Notes under the pieces: generated by a model | Told to the model about the DNA's origin: nothing | Database searches by the model: none | What the model saw: only the letters and a program-made list of their open reading frames with translations | In this document: piece by piece, positions 1 through 9,061 of the stretch | How the letters are laid out: each line of letters starts with the position of its first letter | How positions within the stretch are numbered: position 1 is the stretch's first letter | Made by a program: the position numbers and the translations under genes | DNA from: Methanosarcina baikalica | Lineage (GTDB): Archaea > Halobacteriota > Methanosarcinia > Methanosarcinales > Methanosarcinaceae | Assembly (NCBI RefSeq): GCF_031461075.1 | Contig: NZ_JAVKPK010000060.1 | Span: 1 to 21,273, forward strand | Reading direction: 5' to 3' | Length of the DNA stretch: 21,273 nucleotides

Positions 1-39
1 ATGAAAAAAGAAGTAGATTGAATTAAAAAAGCATCAAGA

Positions 40-1473
40 TTATTGATTTTTCCCACTTTTACCCCTCTCTTTCTTTATCCTTTCAAGCAAAAACTCAGCT
101 GTCTCATAATCCCTGCCTTCTCTTCTGGCAATTTCAGCCTCTGTCGGCACAAGCTCTCCTGAAAAAGCCTTTGCAAGAATGGACTGCTTTAATTTCTCTG
201 TCTTTTCTCTTGCCGTTTTAACTTTTGCTTCGATCGAATCTGCAAAAGCAAAGAGGGCATCAACACGCCGAACTATTTCTTTCTGTTCGGGGATTGGAGG
301 AACAGGCAAGGGTAAATTTTTCAAATCTTTTATATTGATGCCTGTATATGCAACACCTTTTGTCATTTCCGAAAGCCAATTTTGACTCCATTTGGATGCG
401 ATAGCGTAGCTAAAGAAATGACTATTTAAGCCATTAATTAATGGAATGACGGCGACTTCCCGCGAAATATTAAATCCAGCCATATCTTGGGGAACAACAG
501 CAACTCCTCCTAATGTACCTCGAACAGTTACTAGAATTTCCCCCCCTTTTAAAAAAGTACGAGAATAATTCGATGCAATCTCTGGAGATATACACTTAAC
601 GTGATTTTTATCGATTTTTAACCAGCGAACATCAGATGAGCGTAATGTTGGAATTCCATCTTCAACGGGCTGTCCAAGTTTTATGACTCCGTAAGTCACT
701 GCTCTATTATTGTCACAGAGATTATGGCATCTAGACAACTCCCATTCTTCAGGTATCGATTGTGGAATTATTGGATCATAGTCACTTGGCACATAAGCGT
801 CAAAATTTTCAATTAAGTTATTCAAGAAATCAATGCATTCTAAGTCGTGTTTACATTCCAAATTTTGTTTATATTCTTCTCTCCATGCCTCAGTCAGCCT
901 TCCGTTACAAGAAGCAGCAAGCACCGATTGCCTGAACCTCTTCAAAATCTCCGGCACCCGGTCAAGTTTTTCATTTGTTGCATCCAGACAGGCGAAAAGT
1001 GCTCCAATGGCTGAAACGATGCGGTGCTGTTCAGGAAGTGGAGGAAGAAGAATTTCAATATTATTTAGATTTCCCTGTGTTAATTTTGGCTGCGCACTGC
1101 CTGTAATGAAAGGAAGCAGATCAGTTGAATTGAAAAAAAAGCTAAGATACCCTAAAGGGATATTAGAATAGGTTTTTACGATGTGTGCGTGATTATTAAC
1201 CCAAAATCGTCCTTTTGCAATAAATGCAATGGGAGTATTTCTTGCAACAAGATTTGCTCCATCTTCTGAAATTAATAAAAACTCACCATCAAAAATGTAA
1301 TCGTCAATATAATCGATAATTCCTGATGCTCCGTAGTATGGATATTGACCTTGTCGTTTTTTTCTATCAGAAGACTTTAAGGGGACTCTTTTTCCATCAA
1401 AATTCTGAATTATTTCTTCAAATTTTGCTGAAATCCACCCTTCCGGCAGTTCAATATTCTGCTGCATAACCAT
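40..1473 (-). CDS. hsdS: Type I restriction enzyme specificity subunit HsdS
   Basis: HsdS is the DNA-recognition subunit that, with HsdM and HsdR, directs methylation or cleavage to a bipartite site. The 477-residue protein shows the classic two-half layout. Target recognition domain 1 covers about residues 5-142 and is followed by a conserved helix starting PLPEQHRIVSAIGALF (145-160) and running to about 195. Target recognition domain 2 covers about 240-390 and is followed by a second, similar helix starting PIPEQKEIVRRVDALF (393-408). These two helices are the internal repeat that spaces the half-sites and contacts HsdM. The ATG at 1473 lies inside the 3' end of hsdM (23-nt overlap), so translation is probably coupled. 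Length is normal and no frameshift is seen. The recognition sequence cannot be read from the protein. Confidence 0.95.
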   Translation of the reverse strand: MVMQQNIELPEGWISAKFEEIIQNFDGKRVPLKSSDRKKRQGQYPYYGASGIIDYIDDYIFDGEFLLISEDGANLVARNTPIAFIAKGRFWVNNHAHIVKTYSNIPLGYLSFFFNSTDLLPFITGSAQPKLTQGNLNNIEILLPPLPEQHRIVSAIGALFACLDATNEKLDRVPEILKRFRQSVLAASCNGRLTEAWREEYKQNLECKHDLECIDFLNNLIENFDAYVPSDYDPIIPQSIPEEWELSRCHNLCDNNRAVTYGVIKLGQPVEDGIPTLRSSDVRWLKIDKNHVKCISPEIASNYSRTFLKGGEILVTVRGTLGGVAVVPQDMAGFNISREVAVIPLINGLNSHFFSYAIASKWSQNWLSEMTKGVAYTGINIKDLKNLPLPVPPIPEQKEIVRRVDALFAFADSIEAKVKTAREKTEKLKQSILAKAFSGELVPTEAEIARREGRDYETAEFLLERIKKERGKSGKNQ

Positions 1474-2875
1474 TCCCCATCAGGTCAAGAATTGCATTCA
1501 GTTCGCCCAGTGCCGCTTCAAGCTCTTCGATTGCTTCCGCTGCAAGCTCTTCGGGGTCGAGCAGGTTGTCGGTGTCGCTTAATGAATCGTCCCGCAGCCA
1601 CTTCAGGGAATCGATTTTGTAGTCACAGGCTTTGAGTTCGGAGATGTGGAAACTGTGCCAGCGGTCTTCCTGTGAGTCTTTTTCTTCGCGTTTTGCTCTG
1701 CCGTTGGGATCGGGGCCGAAGCACTTTTCAAATTCCGCAAAATGCTCTTTTGTAAGCGGACGGTCTTTTTTTGTGATCTTGGGGACGTTGGTCCGGCAGT
1801 CGTAAACCCATGTGTGATCTGTGGGGATGCCTTTCGTGAAAAATATCACATTAGTTTTGGTGCCAGGGGAATAGGGCGTGAAGGTGCCGTCCGGAAGGCG
1901 CATTACTGTGTGTAGATCGCAATCCTCGCAGAGTACCTTGAAAACCTCTCCTGCCTGGTCGGCAAAAAGCACATTGTCAGGGACAACGATTGCGGCTCTA
2001 CCGCCGGGTTTTAAGATGGTCATAACGTGCTGGATGAAATTAAGCTGCTTGTTTGAGGTATCGATAACAAAATCCTCACGGACAGGGGCTTGATTTGCGC
2101 CTTTTGTCCCGAAAGGGGGGTTCGTGAGCACCACATCAAACCTTTTTGACTCCGGGATTTCATAGATGGAATCTCCGAGCTTGATTTCAGGCTCGATGCT
2201 GTGAAGATACAGGTTCATAAGGGCAAGCCTGCGCGGGCGTTCCACAAGTTCCTGCCCGAAATAGGTGCTGTAACGGATGAGTTTTGCCAGGTCGCGGTCA
2301 AGGGCTCCGCCTGAAGTCATAGCCTTCAGCCATTCATATGCACATACCAGAAAACCGCCAGTACCGCATGCAGGGTCCATTATTGAAAAATCGCGGTGAT
2401 TTCGGGGATCGGGTTTTGTGCACCTTACGATTGTCTGGATAACAATTCTGGGAGTGAAGTATTGCCCTGCACCTTTCTTGCCTTCACTTGCTGCTTTTTC
2501 CAGAAGGCCCTCAAAAGCCATAGCCTTGACATCAATATCAAGCCCTGTCCATTCGGTTTCATCAACAAGTGAAATGATCTTTTTAAGGCTTACGGGGTTG
2601 TGAAAACGCGAAAGGGCACCTGCAAAGATATCACCAAGGAGCTCTTCCTGCTTACCAAGTGTCCGAAGCGCATCGTTATAATGTTCAGTGAGTTCAGTCC
2701 CTGATTTTTCTTTCAGGGATTGCCAGTCGCAGGCTTCCGGTAGTTTTATACTACGCTCGTCTGCCATCTTCAAAAAAAGCAGGTATGTAATTTGTTCGAT
2801 ATAATCGCCGTAATCGATACCTTCATGCCGTAAAGTATGGCAAAAACCCCATAATTTCTGTACAATATCACTCAT
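1451..2875 (-). CDS. hsdM: Type I restriction enzyme methyltransferase subunit HsdM
   Basis: This is the adenine-N6 DNA methyltransferase subunit of the type I system. It is 474 residues long. An N-terminal helical domain (about 1-130) is followed by the GQYFTP motif (137-142), the SAM-binding motif I DPACGTGGF (167-175) and the catalytic NPPF motif (252-255). All of these are intact, so the enzyme should be active. The gene overlaps hsdR by 4 nt (ATGA at 2872-2875) and hsdS by 23 nt, giving one hsdR-hsdM-hsdS transcript on the minus strand. With HsdS it makes the modification methylase; with HsdR as well it makes the restriction complex. Confidence 0.97.
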   Translation of the reverse strand: MSDIVQKLWGFCHTLRHEGIDYGDYIEQITYLLFLKMADERSIKLPEACDWQSLKEKSGTELTEHYNDALRTLGKQEELLGDIFAGALSRFHNPVSLKKIISLVDETEWTGLDIDVKAMAFEGLLEKAASEGKKGAGQYFTPRIVIQTIVRCTKPDPRNHRDFSIMDPACGTGGFLVCAYEWLKAMTSGGALDRDLAKLIRYSTYFGQELVERPRRLALMNLYLHSIEPEIKLGDSIYEIPESKRFDVVLTNPPFGTKGANQAPVREDFVIDTSNKQLNFIQHVMTILKPGGRAAIVVPDNVLFADQAGEVFKVLCEDCDLHTVMRLPDGTFTPYSPGTKTNVIFFTKGIPTDHTWVYDCRTNVPKITKKDRPLTKEHFAEFEKCFGPDPNGRAKREEKDSQEDRWHSFHISELKACDYKIDSLKWLRDDSLSDTDNLLDPEELAAEAIEELEAALGELNAILDLMGNGYAAEY

Positions 2876-5553
2876 GCTGCAACTGCCCTGTTAAATTCTG
2901 AAATCAAAGTTGAAAGCTGGCCTTCAAAAACACGGTTAGCCTTATTCCAGCCGCCGTAATCGGAAAACACAGGAATGTATTCAAAGTCCTCTTTGTCGAT
3001 GGAGAGGTTTGCAATCAAATGCGACCTGATACGGTCAAGCCATACATGCTGATCAGGTGTAAAATGTTTTCCCACGGTCACTCTGTCAAAAGCAAAGCTA
3101 ACACGCTCTTCAGCTGTCAACAAAGACTCTTCTTCGCGGGCAGCGTGCTTGATCATCGAAATAATATCCACAAGCGCCTTGTTGTAACTTACCTTATGAG
3201 CTCTTTGCAAATTCTCAATAGTAAACCGCTGCTGAGAAGATTCAAGCTTTTCTTTCAAATCTCCAAGTGCATCGGTATTCCAATCTTGAGGACGGTCAAG
3301 AAGGATGCCGATTGCGGCAATCTTTTCGGAATTCTCTTTTACAAATTCGGAAAAAATATTAAGATAATCTTTCGGTTTATACTCATTTCCTGCAGCATCT
3401 CTTACTATCCAGGTAGATGAAACCACATCTCTTATTGCATAATCCACAAGGAAAGTTTTTGATGGTCTGGGATAATTCTCAAGCAGGTTCAAAAAATCAG
3501 GATTTCTCAGGGTTTCCATAGTTCCTGTGAAGTCCTCTGAAAGATGTCCTTCAAGAGAAATCGCAAAACGGTTCAAATCGCCCTTTTCTACAAAAGCGCT
3601 GAACATATCCCGAGCTTCCCCGCTCATCTCTTTATAAATTCTATTGAGCCGTTTTGTCAGGATACGTATATTATAAGCCCTGTCCCGGTTATTCCAGATC
3701 TCTTCAACAATCTTTCTTATTGGTTTTACTTCTTTGTTGGGCGGCTCGACTGTCACACCAGTAACCCCTTTGAAATAATCGAAAAGGGTTCCACCAAAGC
3801 AATCAAAAACAACAAAATGAGACTTATCCGGATAATGCTCCCCTTTGCGTGTACCGCGTCCAATCATCTGTTCAAAAAGGATACGGGACTTAACAGACCT
3901 CAAAAACACAATATATTCAATGTCAGGAACATCAACCCCTGTTGATAGAAGATCAACAGTTACTGCAATTCCCGGCTCTTTTCTGTTCCTGAACTCCCTG
4001 ATTCTCTGCAAAGGACGGTCAACTTTGCCTGTAATTTTCTGGACGAACGAATCCCCTCTACCAAAGATATCTCTTGCCAGATCAACTATTTGATCAGCAT
4101 GAGATGAAGAATTTGCCAGATCTTGCACGGCAAAGATAAGAGTCTTTGGAAAGCGTCCGTATCTGTCTTCATGTTCTTCAGCATAACGTTTAATCTCTTG
4201 AAGGATTTTCTTGTTAGAATCAATATTTGTGATTTCCTTCTCAATTTTCTCAGCTGAGAACTCACGTTCGTCTTCAAGCATGTCTATTTTACTTTGCCCG
4301 GTTTCGGGATCTATAACCCCAACCATTTCACCTTCACGAAGGAATATTCCATTCATGCGAACGCCTGATTCCAGTGCAACAATGTCATAGTCAACCAGAT
4401 AGCCATCTTGAACAGCCTGCTCATAGCCGTACTTGTAAGCAATATCTTTAAAGTATGCATAAGTATGAGCAGCAGGCGTGGCCGTAAGTCCTACTTTGAT
4501 GGCATCAAAATGGTCAAGGGTATTTCTCCATATAGAAACTTCCTGTGCAGAATACCCCCTGTGGCACTCATCAGCTATGATAAGGTCAAAAGCATGAATT
4601 GGAATATCGAGCTTCCCTGCATCCTCATCCACTGACTCGTCACTGCACGAGAACTCAAATGTTTTTCCAAACAGGTTGATACTCATCCTCTGGATTGTGG
4701 AAACGTATACAAAACTGTGTTCAGGCTTCGGGGCTGTAAGGTAAGTTTCAGGAATCAGATTTGAATCAAAAGATTCATTTTCATCTAGATCTCCTCTTTG
4801 AAACCGCTGGCTGTAAACTTCATAGGTTTTGTCAAATTTCAGTCCCTGTTCGGTTTCAAAAGATGAAAACGCTCTGACAGCCTGTGCAGCAAGTGCTCTC
4901 CTGTCAACGAGAAACAGGACTCTTTTTGCAACACCTGCCTTCATCAAACGGTAAATAAGATTGACAGCCGTGAATGTCTTCCCGGTTCCGGTAGCCATTG
5001 CAACCAGCATGGTCCGTTTACGATCAATAATAGCATGTCCTATGGCATCACAGGCTTCACGTTGATAGGGTCTCATTCTTGTGTTATTAGGTATATCAAA
5101 AAATTTGGTACTTCTCTCTTCAAAGTCATAATTTAACTTCTCAACCAGAGCCTCAGGCGTATGAAATCCGTATATTTGTCTCGAACGGCTAAGAGCATGA
5201 CGAACATCATGATGTCGGATCTCTTTTCCGTTTGTTGAGTATAAAAAAGGAACTCGATACCCGTTAAAATTGAAAGGATTACCAGGAAGCCCGCGTGAAT
5301 ACCTTTCCGCCTGCGTTAAAACACTCTGTGTACCAGATTTTACCTTCTTTGCCTCAACGATTCCGAGAATTTTTCCCCCTACACAAAGTGCATAATCTGC
5401 AGGCCCGGATCCAGTGGGATATTCTCTAATCGCGCATGTATTGTAATTTTTTTGTCCTTTTGTCTCGTCGTAGGAAACTATCTCCCACCCTGCAGCAACA
5501 AGCATCGGATTTATGAGCTTTTTCCGTGTCTCAGATTCGTTGAGGTCAACCAT
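2872..5553 (-). CDS. hsdR: Type I restriction enzyme endonuclease/translocase subunit HsdR
   Basis: HsdR is the motor and nuclease subunit, which pumps DNA through the complex and cuts at a distance. The 893-residue protein has an N-terminal nuclease domain with PD-(D/E)xK elements (PADY at 51-54, EAKK at 67-70). A superfamily 2 helicase core follows: Walker A ATGTGKT (187-193), DECH (328-331) and LTATP (356-360), then helicase motifs such as SRILFEQMIGRGTRKG. The C-terminal part resembles the EcoEI-type R subunit. It is the first gene of the operon. A TATA-like TTTATACA on the minus strand (5621-5628) is a plausible promoter. No inactivating lesion is seen. Confidence 0.96.
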   Translation of the reverse strand: MVDLNESETRKKLINPMLVAAGWEIVSYDETKGQKNYNTCAIREYPTGSGPADYALCVGGKILGIVEAKKVKSGTQSVLTQAERYSRGLPGNPFNFNGYRVPFLYSTNGKEIRHHDVRHALSRSRQIYGFHTPEALVEKLNYDFEERSTKFFDIPNNTRMRPYQREACDAIGHAIIDRKRTMLVAMATGTGKTFTAVNLIYRLMKAGVAKRVLFLVDRRALAAQAVRAFSSFETEQGLKFDKTYEVYSQRFQRGDLDENESFDSNLIPETYLTAPKPEHSFVYVSTIQRMSINLFGKTFEFSCSDESVDEDAGKLDIPIHAFDLIIADECHRGYSAQEVSIWRNTLDHFDAIKVGLTATPAAHTYAYFKDIAYKYGYEQAVQDGYLVDYDIVALESGVRMNGIFLREGEMVGVIDPETGQSKIDMLEDEREFSAEKIEKEITNIDSNKKILQEIKRYAEEHEDRYGRFPKTLIFAVQDLANSSSHADQIVDLARDIFGRGDSFVQKITGKVDRPLQRIREFRNRKEPGIAVTVDLLSTGVDVPDIEYIVFLRSVKSRILFEQMIGRGTRKGEHYPDKSHFVVFDCFGGTLFDYFKGVTGVTVEPPNKEVKPIRKIVEEIWNNRDRAYNIRILTKRLNRIYKEMSGEARDMFSAFVEKGDLNRFAISLEGHLSEDFTGTMETLRNPDFLNLLENYPRPSKTFLVDYAIRDVVSSTWIVRDAAGNEYKPKDYLNIFSEFVKENSEKIAAIGILLDRPQDWNTDALGDLKEKLESSQQRFTIENLQRAHKVSYNKALVDIISMIKHAAREEESLLTAEERVSFAFDRVTVGKHFTPDQHVWLDRIRSHLIANLSIDKEDFEYIPVFSDYGGWNKANRVFEGQLSTLISEFNRAVAA

Positions 5554-5620
5554 TGTGTATCATCATAATTAGTAGAATTTTGTTATGGGTAGATAAACTT
5601 CATCACATATTATATTAATT

Positions 5621-5628
5621 TGTATAAA
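5621..5628 (-). promoter_or_regulatory. Candidate TATA box for the hsdRMS operon
   Basis: TTTATACA on the minus strand lies about 70 nt upstream of the hsdR ATG in a strongly AT-rich stretch. Archaeal spacing would put transcription start near 5597, giving a leader of roughly 45 nt. This rests only on motif and position. Confidence 0.35.
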
Positions 5629-5727
5629 TAAGTTAGATATTTTTATGAATATCGATGCCTGTATGCTAGGTTTCTATGTCTGATTTCTATCCCCCCATGT
5701 TTTTATTTGTTTTTTACAAAGAAAAAG

Positions 5728-5747
5728 CCGCTCTGCTTCGCGAGCGG
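5728..5747. repeat. Short GC-rich hairpin in the hsdR-ywbE intergenic region
   Basis: CCGCTC (5728-5733) and GAGCGG (5742-5747) form a 6-bp inverted repeat around an 8-nt loop. Read on the minus strand it is followed by CTTTTTC, so it could act as a weak terminator on that strand. It stands out as the only GC-rich patch in an AT-rich spacer. Its role is unknown. Confidence 0.4.
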
Positions 5748-5792
5748 GACAGGAAGATCCAAGATACAGTGATCAGGCTGTACTTTCATCAG

Positions 5793-5805
5793 ATTAACTG
5801 TTAAT
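5793..5805. promoter_or_regulatory. Odd-centred palindrome upstream of the ywbE promoter
   Basis: ATTAAC-T-GTTAAT is a perfect 6+6 palindrome ending 19 nt upstream of the ywbE TATA box, followed by a T7 run. The position suits a binding site for a dimeric regulator next to the TFB recognition element. It is a candidate only. Confidence 0.3.
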
Positions 5806-5824
5806 TTTTTTAAGAACGTACTGA

Positions 5825-5832
5825 TTTATATA
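5825..5832 (+). promoter_or_regulatory. TATA box for a probably leaderless ywbE transcript
   Basis: TTTATATA starts 29 nt before the ATG at 5854. Archaeal transcription starts about 25-30 nt downstream of the TATA box, so the mRNA should begin at or within a few bases of the start codon. No Shine-Dalgarno sequence precedes the ATG, which agrees with leaderless translation. Confidence 0.6.
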
Positions 5833-5853
5833 TTCCCAAATTTACCTTCTGCC

Positions 5854-6063
5854 ATGAGCAACGGAAGTATCAGAGCAAACATTAAAGAAGGGTTAAATGT
5901 CGGAATTGTCTTAAAAGAGGACCAGAGAAGCGGGAAAATCACTCAAGGCGTTGTAAAGAGGATTTTAACTAATTCTCCAACTCATCCTCATGGCATAAAA
6001 GTTCAATTAACGAATGGTCAGGTTGGAAGAGTTAAGGAAATCTATTCAAATCTTGAAAAGTAA
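5854..6063 (+). CDS. YwbE family protein
   Basis: This is a 69-residue basic protein of the YwbE family (DUF2196), a small conserved family in bacteria and archaea with no firmly established function. The whole protein is one compact domain: a GLNVGIVLKEDQRSGKITQG segment (13-32), then THPHGIKVQL (43-52), then a closing GRVKEIY (58-64). This fits a small beta-barrel, possibly nucleic-acid-binding, but that is inference. The gene stands alone with its own promoter and appears to be leaderless. Length and ends match the family. Confidence 0.85.
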   Translation: MSNGSIRANIKEGLNVGIVLKEDQRSGKITQGVVKRILTNSPTHPHGIKVQLTNGQVGRVKEIYSNLEK

Positions 6064-6181
6064 GCCTTTTTTCAAAGCAGCGGCATTTCTGTCTCAGGCT
6101 GTCCTCAGGCAGTTTTATCCTTATTTAATGAAAGGGGCAGGTTTTTAATAGTAAAATAATACTTTTTAAAGATAAATACCA

Positions 6182-6775
6182 ATGGCCTTAAAAAAAGTGA
6201 TTTGGATGGGTCTCACAAAAGTTCACACTCGATTAATTACCTATTTACTGAGTTTTAAAAAGCTGCTGCAAGATGCTGCTGGCGTTCTCCTTCTAAGGCA
6301 GTGGAAACAGATAGAAAAGGAAAACATAGTATCTGTAGAAGATTCTATGCTTCCGGAAATTCGTAAAATCCAGGCAGAAGGGTTTAAAAACGGAAGCCTG
6401 GAAAAGCTTGTAAAGTATTCAAAGAATTCCAGAAATATCTTTTATGTTATTAAGAATGGGGATAAGGTCGTTGGCTACTGCATATACTACCTGAAGCCAA
6501 TACTTTCGTTCAAAGGCTTTGAGAAACAATCGGTAATATGTTCAATTGCAACCGACAGGAATTTCAGAGGCAGGGGTTTTGCAGAGAAGTTGTTAGAAAA
6601 TAGTATAGAGGAAATGAAGTTAAACGGAATATCATCTATTCTCTTATATGTAAATGTAAATAACCTTCCTGCCATACGGCTGTACAAAAAAACTGGCTTT
6701 CGAGTAATCAAAGAAGTAATAAATATATGCGGCCAGAAAGAGACGTGTTATGAAATGGAATTCAGACTTTTTTGA
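6182..6775 (+). CDS. GNAT family N-acetyltransferase (RimI-like)
   Basis: Members of this family move an acetyl group from acetyl-CoA to an amine. The 197-residue protein has a GNAT domain from about residue 48 to the end. The acetyl-CoA pyrophosphate loop is RGRGFA (129-134, pattern RxxGxA). The typical C-terminal element NNLPAIRLYKKTGF (160-173) is that of RimI-type enzymes. The first 45 or so residues are a basic and hydrophobic extension outside the domain. No Shine-Dalgarno sequence is visible before the ATG at 6182, so the start is less certain than the domain; an in-frame ATG at 6350 would cut into the domain. Substrate unknown. Confidence 0.85.
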   Translation: MALKKVIWMGLTKVHTRLITYLLSFKKLLQDAAGVLLLRQWKQIEKENIVSVEDSMLPEIRKIQAEGFKNGSLEKLVKYSKNSRNIFYVIKNGDKVVGYCIYYLKPILSFKGFEKQSVICSIATDRNFRGRGFAEKLLENSIEEMKLNGISSILLYVNVNNLPAIRLYKKTGFRVIKEVINICGQKETCYEMEFRLF

Positions 6776-6868
6776 CTTATTTCCCACGTATTTCTTTCGA
6801 ACTTTAAAAAGCTCTTGGAAAATCTTGAAAAAGAAAGGACTGCGTACTTTCGAGGCATAATTCGGGTT

Positions 6869-7621
6869 TTATGCCTCTATCTTCGAAAAAAGCACTGCTC
6901 CTATAGCACAGACAAGGATTGACAGTACACCTATTACTGCCAGATCGCTGTAGATTCCGAATACACTCATCCCGGTAATAGCCCCTCTCAGACCGTCCAC
7001 GCCGTAGGTCAGGGGATCGATCCTGCTTATGAAATAGATTGCCGACGGCAGGTTCTCAAGAGGAAAGAGGGCTCCTGACAGGAAGAAGATTGGCATGATG
7101 AGGAAGTTCATGATCAGCTGGAAGCCGTGCATGTCTTTCATTTTCGAGGCTATGGCAAGGCCAAGGCCTGTGAAGAAGATGGCTATCAGGGACATGAAAA
7201 TTAACCCAAGCCCAAGGCTGCCGAGGCTTGGAATCCTGAACCCTAGCGCATAGGTCAGGCTCAACACGATCAGGCCCTGTATCATGGCTATGGTTGCACC
7301 TCCAAAGGTTTTTCCGATCATAATTTCTGTCCTTGAGATAGGAGCTACAAGCGTTTCTTTGAGAAAACCGAATTGCCTGTCCCAGATTACCTCAAGTCCG
7401 GAAAAGACGGCTGTAAAGAGAATTGACATGGAGACAATTCCAGGGGCAAGAAAATCCATGTAGCTCGCTCCCCCGCTGGCCCTTGCATACATAGGGCCGA
7501 AACCGAAACCGAACGTTACCAGAAAGAGCAGGGGCTGCCCGAGAGAGCCTAGCAGCCTGGATTTGGAGCGCCAGTAATGTTTTAGTTGCCTGAGCCAAAG
7601 GATATAGATTACCTCGATCAA
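6869..7621 (-). CDS. ABC-2 type transporter permease (DrrB-like)
   Basis: This is the membrane half of an ABC exporter. The 250-residue protein has about six hydrophobic spans: near 30-45, 58-77, 108-127, 136-158, 170-187 and 225-245. Conserved family features include the cytoplasmic loop FGFLKETLVAPISR (83-96) and the segment SGALFPLENLP (182-192). The start codon overlaps the stop of the ATPase gene by 4 nt (7618-7621), so the two are co-translated. DrrAB-like exporters move drugs, lipids or polysaccharides; the substrate here cannot be told. Confidence 0.93.
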   Translation of the reverse strand: MIEVIYILWLRQLKHYWRSKSRLLGSLGQPLLFLVTFGFGFGPMYARASGGASYMDFLAPGIVSMSILFTAVFSGLEVIWDRQFGFLKETLVAPISRTEIMIGKTFGGATIAMIQGLIVLSLTYALGFRIPSLGSLGLGLIFMSLIAIFFTGLGLAIASKMKDMHGFQLIMNFLIMPIFFLSGALFPLENLPSAIYFISRIDPLTYGVDGLRGAITGMSVFGIYSDLAVIGVLSILVCAIGAVLFSKIEA

Positions 7622-8421
7622 TGCCTGTTCCTCCTTCTCATGCCCCGTATCGTTCTCACTTTATTTCCAGATTCGTTATTTTGATCCCGAATGTCCCTGC
7701 CTGTCAGCTTCAGAAAAGCCTCTTCTAAGGATTCGGATTCTGTCCGTCTCTTTATTTCCTCAACTGTACCGGATTCTATAATTTTCCCATGGTCAATGAT
7801 TGCAATCTGGTCTGCAATTGCCTCGGCTTCTTCCATGTAGTGTGTAGTTAGAAAAATTGTCATTCCTTTTTCTTCGTTAAGTTTTCTGATATGGTTCCAG
7901 ATGGAGTTTCGGGTCTGGGGATCGAGGCCCACCGTGGGCTCGTCGAGAAAGAGAACTTTCGGGTAGTGGACAAGCGCTCGCGCAATCTCAAGCCTGCGCT
8001 TCATGCCGCCTGAATACTTTTTAACATAATCTTCCCGCCGATCCCAAAGCCCGACGATCTCCAGAGCTTCCCGGATTCTTTCTGCCCTTTCTTTTTTTGG
8101 TACTTTGTAGATGACTGCATGGTAGACAACATTTTCGTAAGCCGTAAGCTCGTCATCAAGGCTGTGGTCCTGAAAGACTATCCCGAAAGATGCCCGGGCA
8201 CTGTCCTGCTCTTTAAGCACGTTGAAGCCATTAATGCTGATTTCCCCTGATGTGGGCTTCAAGACGGTTGTGAGCATTTTGATGGTTGTGGATTTGCCTG
8301 CCCCGTTTGGGCCGAGAAAAGCAAAAATCGAACCGGTTTCAACATTGAAGCTGATGTCTTTTACAGCCGTAAAATCATCGAATTTCTTTGTAAGGGATTG
8401 GACTGAGAGTATATTTTGCAT
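7618..8421 (-). CDS. ABC transporter ATP-binding protein (DrrA-like)
   Basis: This is the motor subunit of the exporter. The 267-residue protein contains Walker A GPNGAGKST (37-45), the Q-loop in VFQD (82-85), the signature YSGGM (136-140), Walker B VLFLDEP (156-162) and the H-loop histidine (194), all intact. About 45 residues follow the core and end in a very basic tail (RGMRRRNRH), shorter than in many DrrA proteins. It precedes the permease with a 4-nt overlap. The ATG at 8421 is preceded by AAGG about 7 nt upstream as a weak Shine-Dalgarno sequence. Confidence 0.95.
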   Translation of the reverse strand: MQNILSVQSLTKKFDDFTAVKDISFNVETGSIFAFLGPNGAGKSTTIKMLTTVLKPTSGEISINGFNVLKEQDSARASFGIVFQDHSLDDELTAYENVVYHAVIYKVPKKERAERIREALEIVGLWDRREDYVKKYSGGMKRRLEIARALVHYPKVLFLDEPTVGLDPQTRNSIWNHIRKLNEEKGMTIFLTTHYMEEAEAIADQIAIIDHGKIIESGTVEEIKRRTESESLEEAFLKLTGRDIRDQNNESGNKVRTIRGMRRRNRH

Positions 8422-8682
8422 AACTAAGCCTTAACATTTTTTAATAGGAAAGTTTGAGTTTATGGGAGTTTCATTTTCATTGTTTAATTATTCTGAGCCC
8501 GGCAAGACTTTTGAAATAAGTCTTGGAAAGAATCTCGGATAATTCCTGCGGCAGTTTTGCAAAAAGCACTCCCACGTGCATGGAAATGGATCCGACAATT
8601 ATACATTCGATTATAAAAACCTGTACTTCTATAGTGAAAGTTAGTGAATTTATTATGGAAATTACATTCCAATTATAAATAG

Positions 8683-8704
8683 TCTGCTATTATTATGTAG
8701 CAGA
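8683..8704. repeat. Inverted repeat TCTGCTA...TAGCAGA
   Basis: A perfect 7-bp inverted repeat with an 8-nt loop (8683-8689 and 8698-8704) sits in the AT-rich spacer upstream of the ABC exporter. It could be a hairpin terminator for the decayed minus-strand frame at 8771-9010, or a protein-binding site. No long T-run follows on either strand. Confidence 0.35.
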
Positions 8705-8762
8705 TTTATAACATTTTTATCTCTGGCTAAACTATTATTGTTTTTTAAAACATATCCTCTAC

Positions 8763-8806
8763 TTTTTTCTTTAATATCTTCCAGCTTTTTCTTTAATATC
8801 TTCCAG
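8763..8806. repeat. 22-nt tandem duplication
   Basis: Two adjacent 22-nt copies (8763-8784 and 8785-8806) are identical; the lower-coordinate copy has one extra T beside it. Read on the minus strand each unit encodes LEDIKEK. Because 22 is not a multiple of three, the duplication shifts the minus-strand reading frame and causes the stop at 8771-8773. It looks like a slippage event. Confidence 0.8.
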
Positions 8807-9010
8807 TTCTCTTTTAATATCCTCGACTTCTTTCTTTAAACTTCTCTTTTGTACATAGTTGTTTCTTTTGATCTTCTGACCCAGCTCACATCTGGAAAAC
8901 CTTGCTCTCTTCCACAGTGGAGGAAAGAATTTAAATCCTTGAGGAAATGTTTTATTGGAGATAAAAAAGTCAGTTTCACATTTTAGATGAAATATCGGTT
9001 TGTGTGACTC
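8771..9010 (-). pseudogene. Decayed small reading frame with a charged coiled-coil end
   Basis: The minus strand is open from 9010 to the stop at 8771-8773 but has no ATG, GTG or TTG start. The reading resembles protein: an aromatic and basic middle containing FKFFPPLWKRARF, then QKRSLKKEVEDIKRELEDIK, a heptad-like coiled coil. The last part lies in a 22-nt tandem duplication that changes the frame; removing one copy would keep the frame open to a stop at 8662-8664. No family recognised. It could be a gene remnant or an open frame by chance. Confidence 0.3.
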
Positions 9011-9061
9011 TTATCGGCTTTATCCGAACTTTTCTTTGAATTTATTCATCTTTGCACGTTT

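Noticed and set aside
8484..8672. Minus-strand 62-codon frame upstream of the ABC exporter
   Set aside because: Asn/His/Phe-rich with no ribosome site or protein-like pattern.
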